From Amycolatopsis umgeniensis (GTDB taxonomy: Bacteria; Actinomycetota; Actinomycetes; Mycobacteriales; Pseudonocardiaceae): a stretch of 64,000 nt of DNA. The stretch lies in the NCBI RefSeq assembly GCF_014205155.1, contig NZ_JACHMX010000001.1:2914001-2978000 (forward strand), in the 5' to 3' direction. This document shows positions 25,099 through 34,630 of the stretch, piece after piece. The translations under genes were made by a program, and so were the position numbers. How positions within the stretch are numbered: the stretch's first letter is position 1; each line of letters begins with the position of its first letter. The notes beneath the pieces are model-generated. The model was not told the DNA's origin. It saw nothing but the letters and a program-made list of their open reading frames with translations, and did no database searches.

Positions 25099-26187
25099 TC
25101 AAGATAGAGCGGCGACCACCGCGGAACCGAGTTCGGCGGTGGTGGACTCACCACCGAGGTCAGGGGTTTGCACGGTCCCCTCCTCGAGGACCTTCTCCAC
25201 CGCGGCATGAACGTCTTGCGCCGCAGCGGTTTCCCCGAGATGGTCGAGCAGCATCGCACCCGCCAGGATCTGCGCCACCGGATTCGCGATGCCTTGTCCG
25301 GCGATGTCGGGAGCGCTGCCGTGCACCGCTTCGAACATGGAAGGAAACTCACCGGTTGGATTGATGTTGCCCGAAGGCGCCATTCCGAGCCCGCCCGTCA
25401 CGGCCGCCGCCAGGTCGCTCAGGATGTCGCCGAATAGATTGGAAGCGACCACGACGTCGAGCCGGTCCGGCGCCTGCACCATCCGCGCGGCGAGTGCGTC
25501 GACATGGCACTGTTCGGCGTGCACGTCCGGATATTCGGAAGCGATTTCGAAGAAGATCTCGTCCCAGAACGGCATCGAGTGGATGAGCCCGTTGGATTTC
25601 GTCGCCGAGCAAACCCGCCCGGTCCGTGTCTTCGCCAACTCGAAGGCGTAGCGGATGATCCGCTCCACCCCGACCCGGGTGAACACGGATTCCTGCAAGA
25701 CGAACTCGTTCTCCAAACCACGATTGTGACGGCCGCCGATCTCCGAGTATTCCCCTTCGGAGTTCTCGCGGACGATCACCATCTCCAACTCTTCGGCGCT
25801 CCGGCCAGCCAGCGCCGACGTCGTCCCCGGCAGCAACCGGACCGGCCGGAGATTGACGTACTGGGTGAACGCGCGCCGCACCGGAATGAGGAGGCCCCAC
25901 AACGACACATGATCCGGGACACCGGGAAAGCCGACAGCACCGAGGAAGATCCCGTCGAACCGGGAAAGCTGCTCGATACCGTCGTCCGGCATCATCGACC
26001 CGGTTTTGGTGTACCGCTCACAGCTCCAGTCGAATTCCTTCCAGGACAAGGAGAAACCGTGAGATGCCGCCGCACGGTCGAGAACCTTGCGAGCCTCGAC
26101 CGTGACGTCGACGCCGATCCCATCGCCGGGGATGCTGGCGATCCGATATGAGGTCCCCGCTCGAGAAGCCGCTGTTTGAAAACTCAT
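25099..26187 (-). CDS. Tartrate dehydrogenase / D-malate dehydrogenase-type decarboxylating dehydrogenase
   Basis: 362 residues of the isopropylmalate/isocitrate dehydrogenase family. [11 protein letters not shown] begins the fold. SERYTKTG-like [35 protein letters not shown] and [13 protein letters not shown] are the tartrate/D-malate branch signatures; [22 protein letters not shown] holds the metal-binding Asp residues and [13 protein letters not shown] the cofactor site. NAD-dependent oxidative decarboxylation of D-malate or tartrate is likely. It overlaps the upstream aldehyde dehydrogenase gene by 4 bases. Confidence 0.88.
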   Translation of the reverse strand: MSFQTAASRAGTSYRIASIPGDGIGVDVTVEARKVLDRAAASHGFSLSWKEFDWSCERYTKTGSMMPDDGIEQLSRFDGIFLGAVGFPGVPDHVSLWGLLIPVRRAFTQYVNLRPVRLLPGTTSALAGRSAEELEMVIVRENSEGEYSEIGGRHNRGLENEFVLQESVFTRVGVERIIRYAFELAKTRTGRVCSATKSNGLIHSMPFWDEIFFEIASEYPDVHAEQCHVDALAARMVQAPDRLDVVVASNLFGDILSDLAAAVTGGLGMAPSGNINPTGEFPSMFEAVHGSAPDIAGQGIANPVAQILAGAMLLDHLGETAAAQDVHAAVEKVLEEGTVQTPDLGGESTTAELGSAVVAALS

Positions 26188-27647
26188 AGAGCCACCGCGA
26201 TGTACTTGGTCTCGAGGAACTCGTCGATGCCGACGGTGCCGCCTTCACGGCCGAGGCCGGACTGCTTGATCCCACCGAACGGCGCCGCCGGGTTCGAGAC
26301 CAGTCCTTGGTTGAGGCCGATCATGCCGGCTTCCAGCCGTTCCGAAACCCGCAACGCCCGCTTGAGATCGGAGGTGTACACATAGGATACAAGACCGAAT
26401 TCGGTGTCATTCGCCGCCGCGATGGCCTCGTCCTCGCTGTCGAACGGAGTGATCGGGGCGACCGGTCCGAAGATCTCCTCCGAGGCGAGCCTGGCGTCCT
26501 TGGGCACGTCGGTGAGCACCGTGGCCTGGTAGAAATTGCCCGGACCGTCCACAGTAGACCCGCCGGTGAGGACGCGCGCCCCTCGCCCGGTGGCGTCGGA
26601 AACCAGGCCGCTGACCTTCTCGACCGCGGCTTTGTCGATGAGGGGGCCGACGACGACACCTTCCTCGGTACCGCGCCCCATCGGCAGGGCCTCCATACGC
26701 TCGGTGAGGCGCCGGGAGAACTCTTCGACGATGCCTCGCTGGACGTAGAAGCGGTTCGCGGCCGTGCAGGCCTCGCCGATGTTGCGCATCTTCGCAGTCA
26801 TAGCGCCGTCGATCGCCGCGTCGAGGTCGGCGTCTTCGAAGACCAGGAAGGGGGCGTTGCCGCCGAGTTCCATCGAGGTGCGGAGCACCTTGTCCGCGCA
26901 CTGTTCCAGCAGCTTCCGCCCGACACCGGTCGAGCCGGTGAAGGACAGCTTCCGGGCACGGCCGTCCCGGATCAAGGGCTCCATCACGCCGCCGGAGTCC
27001 GACGTCGTGAGCACGTTCAGCACACCTTCCGGCAGTCCCGCTTCGGCGAGGATCGCCGCGAGGGCCAACATCGAAAGGGGGGTCTGAGCAGCGGGCTTGA
27101 TGATCATCGTGCAGCCGGCCGCGACCGCGGGACCGATCTTGCGGGTGCCCATCGCCATGGGGAAGTTCCACGGCGTGATCAGCAGGCACGGCCCGACGGG
27201 CTGCTTCGTCACCAGGAACCGGCCCGCTCCGTTGGGCGCGACGGCGAAGCCACCGTCGATGCGCACGGCCTCCTCCGCGAACCAGCGGAAGAACTCGGCC
27301 GCGTAGGTGATCTCGCCCTTCGACTCCGCGAGCGGCTTGCCCATCTCCAGGGTCATCAGCAGCGCGAGTTCGTCCGCGCGTTTGATGAGCAGTTCGTAGG
27401 CGCGGCGCAGGATCTCGCCGCGTTCACGCGGGGCGACGTTCGCCCAGTCGGCCTGCGCGGCGACGGCGGCGTCGAGTGCGCTGACACCGTCCGCCGGTGA
27501 CGCGTCGGCCACCTCGCACAGGGCTTCACCCGTCGAAGGGTCGAGAACAGGGAAGGTCTTCCCGCTCGAGGCGGATACCCACTTGCCGCCGATGAACAGT
27601 TCCTTGTCGACCGCCGCGACTACACCGGTCTCACTGATCGAGCTCAT
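26184..27647 (-). CDS. NAD(P)-dependent succinate-semialdehyde dehydrogenase-type aldehyde dehydrogenase
   Basis: 487 residues from the ATG at 27647 (GAGGAGCG upstream). ALDH motifs: LLITPWNFPMAMGTRKIGPA, FTGSTGVGRKLLEQ, catalytic Glu in SMELGGNAPF, catalytic Cys in NIGEACTAANRFYVQ. The GEACTAANRFYV sequence is typical of succinate-semialdehyde dehydrogenases. It would oxidise the semialdehyde produced by the divergently transcribed class III aminotransferase. It is driven from the operator-bearing region at 27665-27707. The natural semialdehyde could differ from succinate semialdehyde. Confidence 0.9.
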   Translation of the reverse strand: MSSISETGVVAAVDKELFIGGKWVSASSGKTFPVLDPSTGEALCEVADASPADGVSALDAAVAAQADWANVAPRERGEILRRAYELLIKRADELALLMTLEMGKPLAESKGEITYAAEFFRWFAEEAVRIDGGFAVAPNGAGRFLVTKQPVGPCLLITPWNFPMAMGTRKIGPAVAAGCTMIIKPAAQTPLSMLALAAILAEAGLPEGVLNVLTTSDSGGVMEPLIRDGRARKLSFTGSTGVGRKLLEQCADKVLRTSMELGGNAPFLVFEDADLDAAIDGAMTAKMRNIGEACTAANRFYVQRGIVEEFSRRLTERMEALPMGRGTEEGVVVGPLIDKAAVEKVSGLVSDATGRGARVLTGGSTVDGPGNFYQATVLTDVPKDARLASEEIFGPVAPITPFDSEDEAIAAANDTEFGLVSYVYTSDLKRALRVSERLEAGMIGLNQGLVSNPAAPFGGIKQSGLGREGGTVGIDEFLETKYIAVAL

Positions 27648-27664
27648 CCCAACGCTCCTCCATG

Positions 27665-27707
27665 TTGTCCCGAACGCCATGCTATGGATATTGTCAACAA
27701 TCGACAA
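27665..27707. promoter_or_regulatory. Divergent promoters with GntR operator (site 3)
   Basis: TATTGTCAACAATC (27689-27702) matches sites 1 and 2. Plus strand: TTGTCC (27665-27670), 18 bases, TATTGT (27689-27694) overlapping the operator. Minus strand: TTGTCG (27707-27702), 17 bases, TAGCAT (27684-27679) with the operator in the spacer. An extra half-site (CGACAA, 27702-27707) follows directly. Confidence 0.68.
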
Positions 27708-27735
27708 CAGCTCAGCCGACCTAGGAGCGCAGCCC

Positions 27736-28986
27736 ATGGCCCAGCTATCACCGCTGCTCAAGCAGGCAACGCCGGTCGTGGTCGACCACGGTGAAGGGGT
27801 GTACCTCTACGACACCGATGGCAAACGTCACCTGGATTTCACCGCCGGGATCGGCGTGACCAGCACCGGTCACTGTCACCCGCACGTGGTGAGCGCCGCG
27901 CGGGAGCAGATCGGCAAACTCATCCACGGGCAGTACACGACGGTCATGCACAAGCCGATGCTGGAGCTGACGGAGAAGCTGGGCGATGTCCTGCCGGAAG
28001 GACTGAACTCCCTCTTCTACTCGAACTCGGGCAGTGAAGCGGTCGAAGCCGCGCTCCGGCTGTCGCGGCAGGCGACCAAGCGGCCCAACGTCATCGTCTT
28101 CCAGGGCGGATTCCACGGCCGGACCGTCGCGGCGGCGACCATGACGACGTCGGGTACCCGGTTCAGCGCCGGGATCTCGCCGCTCATGTCCGGTGTGCAC
28201 GTCGCGCCCTTCCCGTACGCCTTCCATTACGGCTGGGACGAGGAAACCGCGACGAAGTTCGCCCTCCGCGAGCTCGACTACCTGTTCGCGACGGTCTGCG
28301 CGCCGAACGAGACCGCCGCGTTCTTCATCGAGCCGGTGCTCGGCGAGGGCGGGTACGTCCCGGCGAACCCCGAATTCCTGGCCGGGTTGCGGGAACGCGC
28401 CGACAAGCACGGGATCCTGCTGGTGATGGACGAGATCCAGACCGGCTTCGGCCGGACGGGCAAGTTCTGGGGACACGACCACTTCGGGGTGCGCCCGGAC
28501 ATCGTGCTCATCGCGAAGGGTCTCGCGAGCGGGTTCCCGATCTCGGGCATCGCCGCGTCGGAGGAGCTGATGGCGAAGGCGCTCCCCGGTTCGCAGGGCG
28601 GGACGTACGGCGGCAACGCGGTGGCCTGTGCGGCGGCGGTCGCCACGCTCGAGGTGATCCAGCGGGAAGGGCTGGTCGAGAACGCCGCCGAACGGGGACG
28701 TCAACTGCTCGAAGGAGTCCGGGTGATCGCGGACAAGTCGCCGTCGATCGGCGACGTCCGCGGGCTGGGGCTGCTGGTCGGCTCCGAGTTCACCACACCG
28801 GACGGCGAGCCGGACACCGCGAAGGCCCAGGCCGCCCAGAAAGCCGCCTCCGCCAACGGGTTGCTGCTGCTGACGTGCGGGGCGTACATGAACGTCGTCC
28901 GGATGGTGCCGCCGCTGATCGTCGACACCGAACAGGTCGACGAAGCGCTGCGGATCTGGGGTGACGTCGTGGCGGGGGTCGAGTGA
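27736..28986 (+). CDS. Class III aminotransferase (4-aminobutyrate aminotransferase-like)
   Basis: 416 residues. Class III features: DFTAGIGVTSTGHCHP, SNSGSEAVEAALRLSRQ, FHGRTVAAATMT, VMDEIQTGFGRTGKFW, and the PLP lysine in VLIAKGLASGFPISG. An omega-amino acid or GABA-type donor is likely given the semialdehyde dehydrogenase next door. The ATG follows a TAGGAG Shine-Dalgarno. It is directly downstream of operator site 3 and overlaps the DUF3830 gene by one base. Confidence 0.9.
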   Translation: MAQLSPLLKQATPVVVDHGEGVYLYDTDGKRHLDFTAGIGVTSTGHCHPHVVSAAREQIGKLIHGQYTTVMHKPMLELTEKLGDVLPEGLNSLFYSNSGSEAVEAALRLSRQATKRPNVIVFQGGFHGRTVAAATMTTSGTRFSAGISPLMSGVHVAPFPYAFHYGWDEETATKFALRELDYLFATVCAPNETAAFFIEPVLGEGGYVPANPEFLAGLRERADKHGILLVMDEIQTGFGRTGKFWGHDHFGVRPDIVLIAKGLASGFPISGIAASEELMAKALPGSQGGTYGGNAVACAAAVATLEVIQREGLVENAAERGRQLLEGVRVIADKSPSIGDVRGLGLLVGSEFTTPDGEPDTAKAQAAQKAASANGLLLLTCGAYMNVVRMVPPLIVDTEQVDEALRIWGDVVAGVE

Positions 28987-29483
28987 TGGCGCGCTACATC
29001 ACGATCACCCTCGACAAGCGCGGGGTGTCCTGCCGTGCCCGGCTGCTCGACACCGAAGCCCCGCGGACCTGCCGCGCGGTGTGGGACGCGTTGCCGCAGA
29101 GCGGTTCGGCGTACCACGCGAAGTACGCGCGCAACGAGGTCTACACCCTCGTACCGCCCTTCGCCGAACCGAAACCGGGCCGCGAAAACCCCACGGTGAC
29201 CCCGATTCCGGGTGATGTCGTGTACTTCGGGTTCGAGGCCTGGGAGATCGGCAACCCGGCGTACGGCTACGACGACGGCAGTGAGGCGCACAGCGACCAG
29301 GGCGCGACGGACCTCGCGATCTTCTACGGCCGCAACAACCTGCTGATCAACGGTGACGCGGGCTGGGTGCCCGGCAACGTGTTCGCGACGATCGAGGAGG
29401 GGCTGGCCGAAATGGCCGAAGCCGCGCAGGACCTCTGGCTGCGAGGTGTCGAAGGCGAGACGCTTTCGTTCGCACGCGCGTGA
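28986..29483 (+). CDS. DUF3830 family protein (cyclophilin-like fold)
   Basis: 165 residues. RYITITLDKRGVSCRARLLDTEAP at the N-terminus (shown here in part), GDVVYFGFEAWEIGNPAYG and FYGRNNLLINGDAGW match DUF3830, predicted to adopt a cyclophilin-like barrel. Function is unknown; in actinobacteria such genes often sit beside amidases and aminotransferases of amide or lactam catabolism (general knowledge, not checked). It begins at the ATG of a TGATG overlap with the aminotransferase. Confidence 0.82.
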   Translation: MARYITITLDKRGVSCRARLLDTEAPRTCRAVWDALPQSGSAYHAKYARNEVYTLVPPFAEPKPGRENPTVTPIPGDVVYFGFEAWEIGNPAYGYDDGSEAHSDQGATDLAIFYGRNNLLINGDAGWVPGNVFATIEEGLAEMAEAAQDLWLRGVEGETLSFARA

Positions 29484-29486
29484 AAA

Positions 29487-29527
29487 CCCGTGGGCGACGA
29501 GGGTTCCCCACCCTCGCCGCCCACGGG
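29487..29527. terminator. Bidirectional terminator hairpin
   Basis: CCCGTGGGCG (29487-29496) pairs with CGCCCACGGG (29518-29527); inside, CGAGGG (29498-29503) pairs with CCCTCG (29511-29516). It lies between convergent genes. Confidence 0.75.
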
Positions 29528-29545
29528 CCGGCACCCCTCCCTGGC

Positions 29546-30532
29546 TTACTGCCGTTCGGCGGCGAGCCGGTACTCGACACCACCGACTTCTTCACCGCGC
29601 TGATCGACCTGGGTCACGTGAACGGTGTACTGCCCACCCGCGGCCTCGGCGCCGGCGGTGAAGCTCAGCCGGGCGTCGATCTGTTCGCCCGCCTTGAACG
29701 CCAACCCGCTGATCCGGGCCCGCTGCGGGTTCACGATGGCCAACTCGGTCTCGCCGACCCGTTCGACGCCTTCACCCTTCGCGCCGCCTGCCCGCCACCG
29801 CGCGGCGAGGTCGGGGCCGAGGTCGATGGTGATCCGGCCCGGGCCGGTGAACGGCCTGCCCGGCTGGGTGAAGACGATGTCACCGACCGCCGTGGGGTCA
29901 GGACCGTGCCAGCCGAACACGATCGGCCGGATCACCGGGACCTTGATCTTGAACGGGACCGCGTTCACGTTGTGCCAGGCGATGTTGTTGTTGTTCCGCG
30001 TGTTGAGGGAAGTACTGACGCCTTCCGTCGGCAGGTCGGTCGGCGAGAGCCACCGGGCCAGCAGGCAGAAGTGCGAGCCGATCGGGACCTTCCACGGGAT
30101 GACGACCGTCTTGGTGCCGTAAGGCACGTCCACGTCGAGCTTCGAACCGATGTAGTTCCACTGGTTCGGCCACTGGGCCACGGTGCCCTGCTTGGTGTAC
30201 CAGACCTGCAGGTTCCCCTTCTCGTAGGCGTCACCGTACGGGCCGGGGCGATTGAGCGTGACGTGGATGAAGGCGTTGCCGCCCTGGACGATCGGGTCGT
30301 CGGTGGCGCACAGGATCGTCGCCGAGAAACACACCCGGATATCGGGGCTGGAGTAGAGCGAGCCGGACGAGGCCTCGTACCCGTAATCGGATCCGTTGTC
30401 CCGGATGAAGACGTCGCTGCGAGCTTCCGGTGCGGCCTGCACCGCCGGTGCGACACCTGCGAACAAGGTCGCGACGGCCAAGACGGCCGAGGCGAGCAGC
30501 GTTCGACGGCGCCGCGGATTACTGCTGATCAT
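29546..30532 (-). CDS. Secreted protein of unknown function
   Basis: 328 residues with a clear Sec signal peptide (arginine-rich MISSNPRRRRTLLASAVLAV, cleavage after VQAA near residue 34). The mature part is rich in Trp, Tyr, Asn and Gly, with repeated PVIRPIVFGWHGPDP and YTVHVTQVD strands suggesting a beta-rich extracellular domain. I do not recognise a family. It is divergent from the AfsR-like regulator 149 bases away. Confidence 0.72.
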   Translation of the reverse strand: MISSNPRRRRTLLASAVLAVATLFAGVAPAVQAAPEARSDVFIRDNGSDYGYEASSGSLYSSPDIRVCFSATILCATDDPIVQGGNAFIHVTLNRPGPYGDAYEKGNLQVWYTKQGTVAQWPNQWNYIGSKLDVDVPYGTKTVVIPWKVPIGSHFCLLARWLSPTDLPTEGVSTSLNTRNNNNIAWHNVNAVPFKIKVPVIRPIVFGWHGPDPTAVGDIVFTQPGRPFTGPGRITIDLGPDLAARWRAGGAKGEGVERVGETELAIVNPQRARISGLAFKAGEQIDARLSFTAGAEAAGGQYTVHVTQVDQRGEEVGGVEYRLAAERQ

Positions 30533-30681
30533 GTTTCCCTCCTAGGGCGAAACATTCGACCTGTTGACCGTCTGTCAGGCCGGTTGTGGCGGGGTTGTCG
30601 TGATCGTGTGCCCTAATTGGCCGATTTCGGTGAGTCTTCGCCCAGATACGCTCACCGAGGTCACATGCCGGAGGGAGCAGC

Positions 30682-33669
30682 GTGCCCGGGCCAGGGGAAC
30701 TACGGGTGCTGGGCGCGGTCGAAGCGATCGGCCCCACCGGGCGGGCGGAGTTGCACGGCGCCCGCCAGCGAGCCGTGCTCGGCGTGCTCGCCCTGCACGC
30801 GGGCTCGGTCATCCCGATCCCCCGGCTGGTCGACGTGCTCTGGGGCGAAGATCCGCCCCGCACCGCGGTGAAGACCCTGCACAGCCACGTCGCCAGGATC
30901 CGGCAGGCGCTGGAGGACTGCGGATTCCCGCCGGTCCTGCAGACACGCAAACCCGGGTACGTCCTGGCCGTCGCACCGTCCTCAGTCGACGCCCTTCGCT
31001 TCGAAGAGGAACTTCGTGCCGCCAAACGGAACAACGCGGGCCAAGCGGTGGCGGCGTTGCGCGAGGCGTTGCGGCTCTGGCGCGGCGAGGCCTTCGCGGA
31101 CGCCGAACTCGACGGCTGGGGGCGGCGCGAGGTAGAGCGGCTCCAGGAACTGCGCCTGTCCGCCTGGGAAGAACTCTGGGACGCCGAACTCAGGCTCGGT
31201 GAACACGAGGAGGTCCTCCGTGAACTCCCGCGGCTGCGGGCCGGGCAGCCGTACCGCGAACGGCTCGCCGCGCTGCACATGCTCGCCCTGCACCGCTGCG
31301 GGAGGCATGCCGAGGCCCTGGAGACGTTCCAGGCCGTCCGCCGGGGACTTGCCGACGAGTTCGGCGTCGATCCCTGCCCGGACCTGGTCGAACTGCATAC
31401 GGCGATCCTGCGCCGCGCACCCGAACTCGACGCGCCCGCGCGGGGGACGGCACCCGCGCAGCTCCCCGCCCGTGTCGGGCATTTCACCGGCAGGCAGCAG
31501 GAACTCGCTTCTTTGGACAGGCTCCTCGACGAACCCGAGCCGCCGGTCGTGGTCATCTCCGGCGCGGCCGGAATGGGCAAGTCCGCGCTCGCCGTGCAGT
31601 GGGCGCACCGCATCGCGGACCGCTTCCCCGACGGCCAGCTCTTCCTCGACCTCGCCGGGCACGACCCGCACGAAGCGGTGTCACCGGGAGACGCGCTCGC
31701 CCATCTGTCGCGGGGACTCGGCCTCCCCGACGACCGGCTCCCGGACGCGACTGCCGAACGCGCGGCGCTCTACCGCTCGCTGCTGCACGGCAAGCGTTGC
31801 CTGATCGTCGCCGACAACGCGGGCAGCGTCGACCAGATCCTCCCGCTCGTGCCGGGGACGGCGAAAGCGATGTTGATCGTGACCAGCAGACAGACCCTGG
31901 CCGCGCTCGGCAGCAGGCACGCTGTCCGGGTGTTCGCCCTCGACGCGCTGGCCGATCCGGAATCGATGACCCTGCTGACCCGGGTGCTGGGCCCCGACCG
32001 GGTCACCCGCGAACCCGAGGAGGCAGCGCGGCTGGCAAGGCTGTGCGACGGGATGCCCCTGGCGTTGCGGATCGCCGCCGCGCGCCTGACCGGCGAACCG
32101 AACCGTCCGATCGCGGAACTCACCCGCGAGCTGACCGGCGCCGGCCGGCTGGAAACCCTTGCGGTGCAGGGAGATTCCCGGACCGTCAAAACCGTCCTCG
32201 CGAGCGCCTACCTGCCGTTGGACCACGCTTCGGCACAGCTGTTCCGGCTGTCCGGGTCGACGCCGGGGACGTCGTTCAGCTCGGCTCTCGGGAGCGCGCT
32301 GTGCGGGGTGCCCGCCGAAGCGGGCCGGGCCGCGGTCGCCGCGCTGTCCGCGGCGCATCTGATCACCCCGGCGGGCCCGGATCGCTACCGCCTCCACGAT
32401 CTGATCCGCGAGTTCGCCGTCGCTTGCGCCCGCGCCGACGAGACGACGTCGAGCCGCGCCGAGGCGGCGGACCGGCTGATCGACTGGTACCTGCACGTCG
32501 CCGCCGAGGCGAACCGGATCATCGACCCGAACCGCGACCTGGTCACCCCGGCGCTGCGCCACCCGCCGCCCGAACGACCGTTCCCGGCGGACAGACGTGC
32601 GGCGCTGGCCTTCCTGAGTTCCGAACGCGCGAACCTGCTGCCCGTGGTGCGGTTCGCGCGTGACCACGGCCGCAACACCGCCGCCTGGCAGCTCACCTAC
32701 CTGCTCACCAGTTTCTACGACACCACGGGCGGCTGGAACGAGCGGATCGGACTCTGCCGCGAAGGGGCCGCTGCGGCAGCCGAGCTCGACGATCCGTTGG
32801 CGGAGGCGGAAATGCTGCGCGCGCTGGGTGCGGCCTACTTCATGACCCGCAGGCTGACCGACGCGCTCGAAACCAACGCCCGCGCTTTGAAGGCCGCCCG
32901 AGCGGCGGGTGACCTCGAAGGCGAAGGGCACATCTACAACAACACAGCGAACGCCTATGCCGCGCTGCGCCGGTTCGACGAGGCGATCACCGCGTACCAA
33001 CTGGCGGTCGAGCGGTGCACCTCGGCGGGCAACCGGCTCGGTCGCGCGCTGTCCCAGCGCAACCTCGGCCATGCCTATATCCGCCGCGGCCAGCCGATGG
33101 ACGGCCTCAGCCCGCTGACGGCCGCGCTGGAGACGTTCCGCGAACTCGGCAACGCGCGTCTGGAGGCCGCCACACTGGACACGCTCGGCGAAGCCTACGA
33201 GGAACTCGGCGACCACGAAATCGCGCTGGAACACCTCGGCAAGGCCCTGGCCGCGAGCCGGGCGATCGGTGACCGATGGCAGGAGTGGGAATCACTGCTG
33301 CACGCCGGCCAGGTCCATCTTTCCCGCCGCGACTTCCCGGCCGCCCGCGACGATTTCGACCAGGCGCTGCTGATCAGCCGGGACGTCGGGAACCGGCACA
33401 GTGAGGCGGCCGCGCTCGACCGGCTCGGCCGCGCTCATCTGGGGCTCGGCGACCTGGTCGCGGCGCGGGAGAACCTCGAGCGCGGCCTCGCGGTCCGGGC
33501 AGGGGTCCCGGACCCGTACGAGGAGGCTCACCTGCACCGCGACCTCGGTGACCTCGAAGCGAGGTGCGGCGACACGGCCGCCGCGGCCGCCCACTGGGCT
33601 CGAGCGATCGAGCTGTACCGGCGGGCGAACGCGACGGCCGACGCCGACCTCGTCACCGGGCGGGGCTGA
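30682..33669 (+). CDS. AfsR/SARP-type regulator (OmpR-like HTH, BTAD, NB-ARC ATPase, TPR)
   Basis: 995 residues. The N-terminal winged helix (about 5-100, ELRVLGAVEAIGPTGR, LWGEDPPRTAVKTLHSHVARIR) is followed by the bacterial transcriptional activator domain (about 100-245, ending FGVDPCPDLVELH). An NB-ARC ATPase has its P-loop GAAGMGKSALAVQWAH at about 293. The C-terminal third is TPR repeats (about 690-990). This is the full-length AfsR arrangement, an ATP-dependent activator often linked to secondary metabolism. The start is GTG with GGAGGG about 6 bases upstream. No biosynthetic cluster adjoins it, so targets may be the flanking secreted proteins or lie elsewhere. Confidence 0.9.
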   Translation: MPGPGELRVLGAVEAIGPTGRAELHGARQRAVLGVLALHAGSVIPIPRLVDVLWGEDPPRTAVKTLHSHVARIRQALEDCGFPPVLQTRKPGYVLAVAPSSVDALRFEEELRAAKRNNAGQAVAALREALRLWRGEAFADAELDGWGRREVERLQELRLSAWEELWDAELRLGEHEEVLRELPRLRAGQPYRERLAALHMLALHRCGRHAEALETFQAVRRGLADEFGVDPCPDLVELHTAILRRAPELDAPARGTAPAQLPARVGHFTGRQQELASLDRLLDEPEPPVVVISGAAGMGKSALAVQWAHRIADRFPDGQLFLDLAGHDPHEAVSPGDALAHLSRGLGLPDDRLPDATAERAALYRSLLHGKRCLIVADNAGSVDQILPLVPGTAKAMLIVTSRQTLAALGSRHAVRVFALDALADPESMTLLTRVLGPDRVTREPEEAARLARLCDGMPLALRIAAARLTGEPNRPIAELTRELTGAGRLETLAVQGDSRTVKTVLASAYLPLDHASAQLFRLSGSTPGTSFSSALGSALCGVPAEAGRAAVAALSAAHLITPAGPDRYRLHDLIREFAVACARADETTSSRAEAADRLIDWYLHVAAEANRIIDPNRDLVTPALRHPPPERPFPADRRAALAFLSSERANLLPVVRFARDHGRNTAAWQLTYLLTSFYDTTGGWNERIGLCREGAAAAAELDDPLAEAEMLRALGAAYFMTRRLTDALETNARALKAARAAGDLEGEGHIYNNTANAYAALRRFDEAITAYQLAVERCTSAGNRLGRALSQRNLGHAYIRRGQPMDGLSPLTAALETFRELGNARLEAATLDTLGEAYEELGDHEIALEHLGKALAASRAIGDRWQEWESLLHAGQVHLSRRDFPAARDDFDQALLISRDVGNRHSEAAALDRLGRAHLGLGDLVAARENLERGLAVRAGVPDPYEEAHLHRDLGDLEARCGDTAAAAAHWARAIELYRRANATADADLVTGRG

Positions 33670-34453
33670 TCGCCACGGTCGAGGTCGTGTACACGAGCCT
33701 GCCCTGCGACGGCTCGAAGAACTCGACCCGTGCCTTCCCCGCTTGACCGGGCAGGAGCGTGAGTTCGGCGTATCCCCTCGTCTCACCGCGCTGGAAGGTG
33801 ACGACACCGTCCTTCACCGGGACATGGCCGGAGCCCTCGGTGCGATAGCGGACCGTGAGCGGTCCGGCCCACGGCCGGGAGAGCACGAGCGGAACCTTGC
33901 AGGTGGTGCGCGGCGCGAAGTTGGGCGGGATCGACCAGCAGATCTCCCCTTCCTGGGTCGTACCCACGGGGGAGGTTTTGGTCGCGTCGTCGTCGGCCAC
34001 CCAAGCGGCGCCGATGCTGTGCCCGATCCGCAGGCCCTTCTCGCCGTAGAGCAGCAGGGAGAACATCTCGTCGTTCTCGACGACGGAATCGGCGCGGACC
34101 TTGACCGCGACGGTCCGCGTATCCGCGCTCCCGGACCAGGTCAGCGTGCCGCCGCTCGGCAGGTAGTCGACGCCCTCCTTGGCGATGAACGCCGGATCGA
34201 CCGGCGAGCCGTTGCCCTCGATCGTCCGGTACTCGACCGAGCCCTGGGGCACGCAGCCGCCGTCGTCGAGGGAAACGGTGAAGAGAAGGGTGGTGTACCC
34301 GGCGCTGGTTCCCTCGGCCTGGCTGACGCCGCTGACGTTCACCACAGGTGCCGTGCAACCCGCTTCCCCGCCTTCGGCCACCGGCACCGCGAGCCCGAAC
34401 GTGACCGCGAACGCCGCCCCCAGCGTCGCGATCCGTCTCATCCTTGGTCCCAT
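33653..34453 (-). CDS. Secreted protein with Calx-beta-like domain
   Basis: 266 residues from the ATG at 34453 (GAAGGGG upstream). A signal peptide (RMRRIATLGAAFAVTFGLAV, cleavage near VAEG) precedes a Calx-beta-type repeat around residues 40-140, with the pattern DYLPSGGTLTWSGS and VRADSVVENDEMFSLLL. The second half (CWSIPPNFAPRTTCKVPLVLS onward, partial) looks like another beta domain. Calx-beta modules bind calcium and mediate adhesion or scaffolding. It converges on and overlaps the AfsR-like gene by 17 bases. Confidence 0.75.
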   Translation of the reverse strand: MGPRMRRIATLGAAFAVTFGLAVPVAEGGEAGCTAPVVNVSGVSQAEGTSAGYTTLLFTVSLDDGGCVPQGSVEYRTIEGNGSPVDPAFIAKEGVDYLPSGGTLTWSGSADTRTVAVKVRADSVVENDEMFSLLLYGEKGLRIGHSIGAAWVADDDATKTSPVGTTQEGEICWSIPPNFAPRTTCKVPLVLSRPWAGPLTVRYRTEGSGHVPVKDGVVTFQRGETRGYAELTLLPGQAGKARVEFFEPSQGRLVYTTSTVAISPAR

Positions 34454-34630
34454 CGAGCGTCCACCCCTTCCGGCGGGCCGCCGCGGCCCGCTGCGACATG
34501 GGTAACCGAGTGAGGTTGTCGTGAGGTTGTGACCGCCGGACAGCAAACGTGAAAAGGATTCATGGCCATCGTCGCCCACGACGTACTACGCTTCGGTAAC
34601 CAGGCAAAGACGCGTGAGGAAGGGCAGTCG

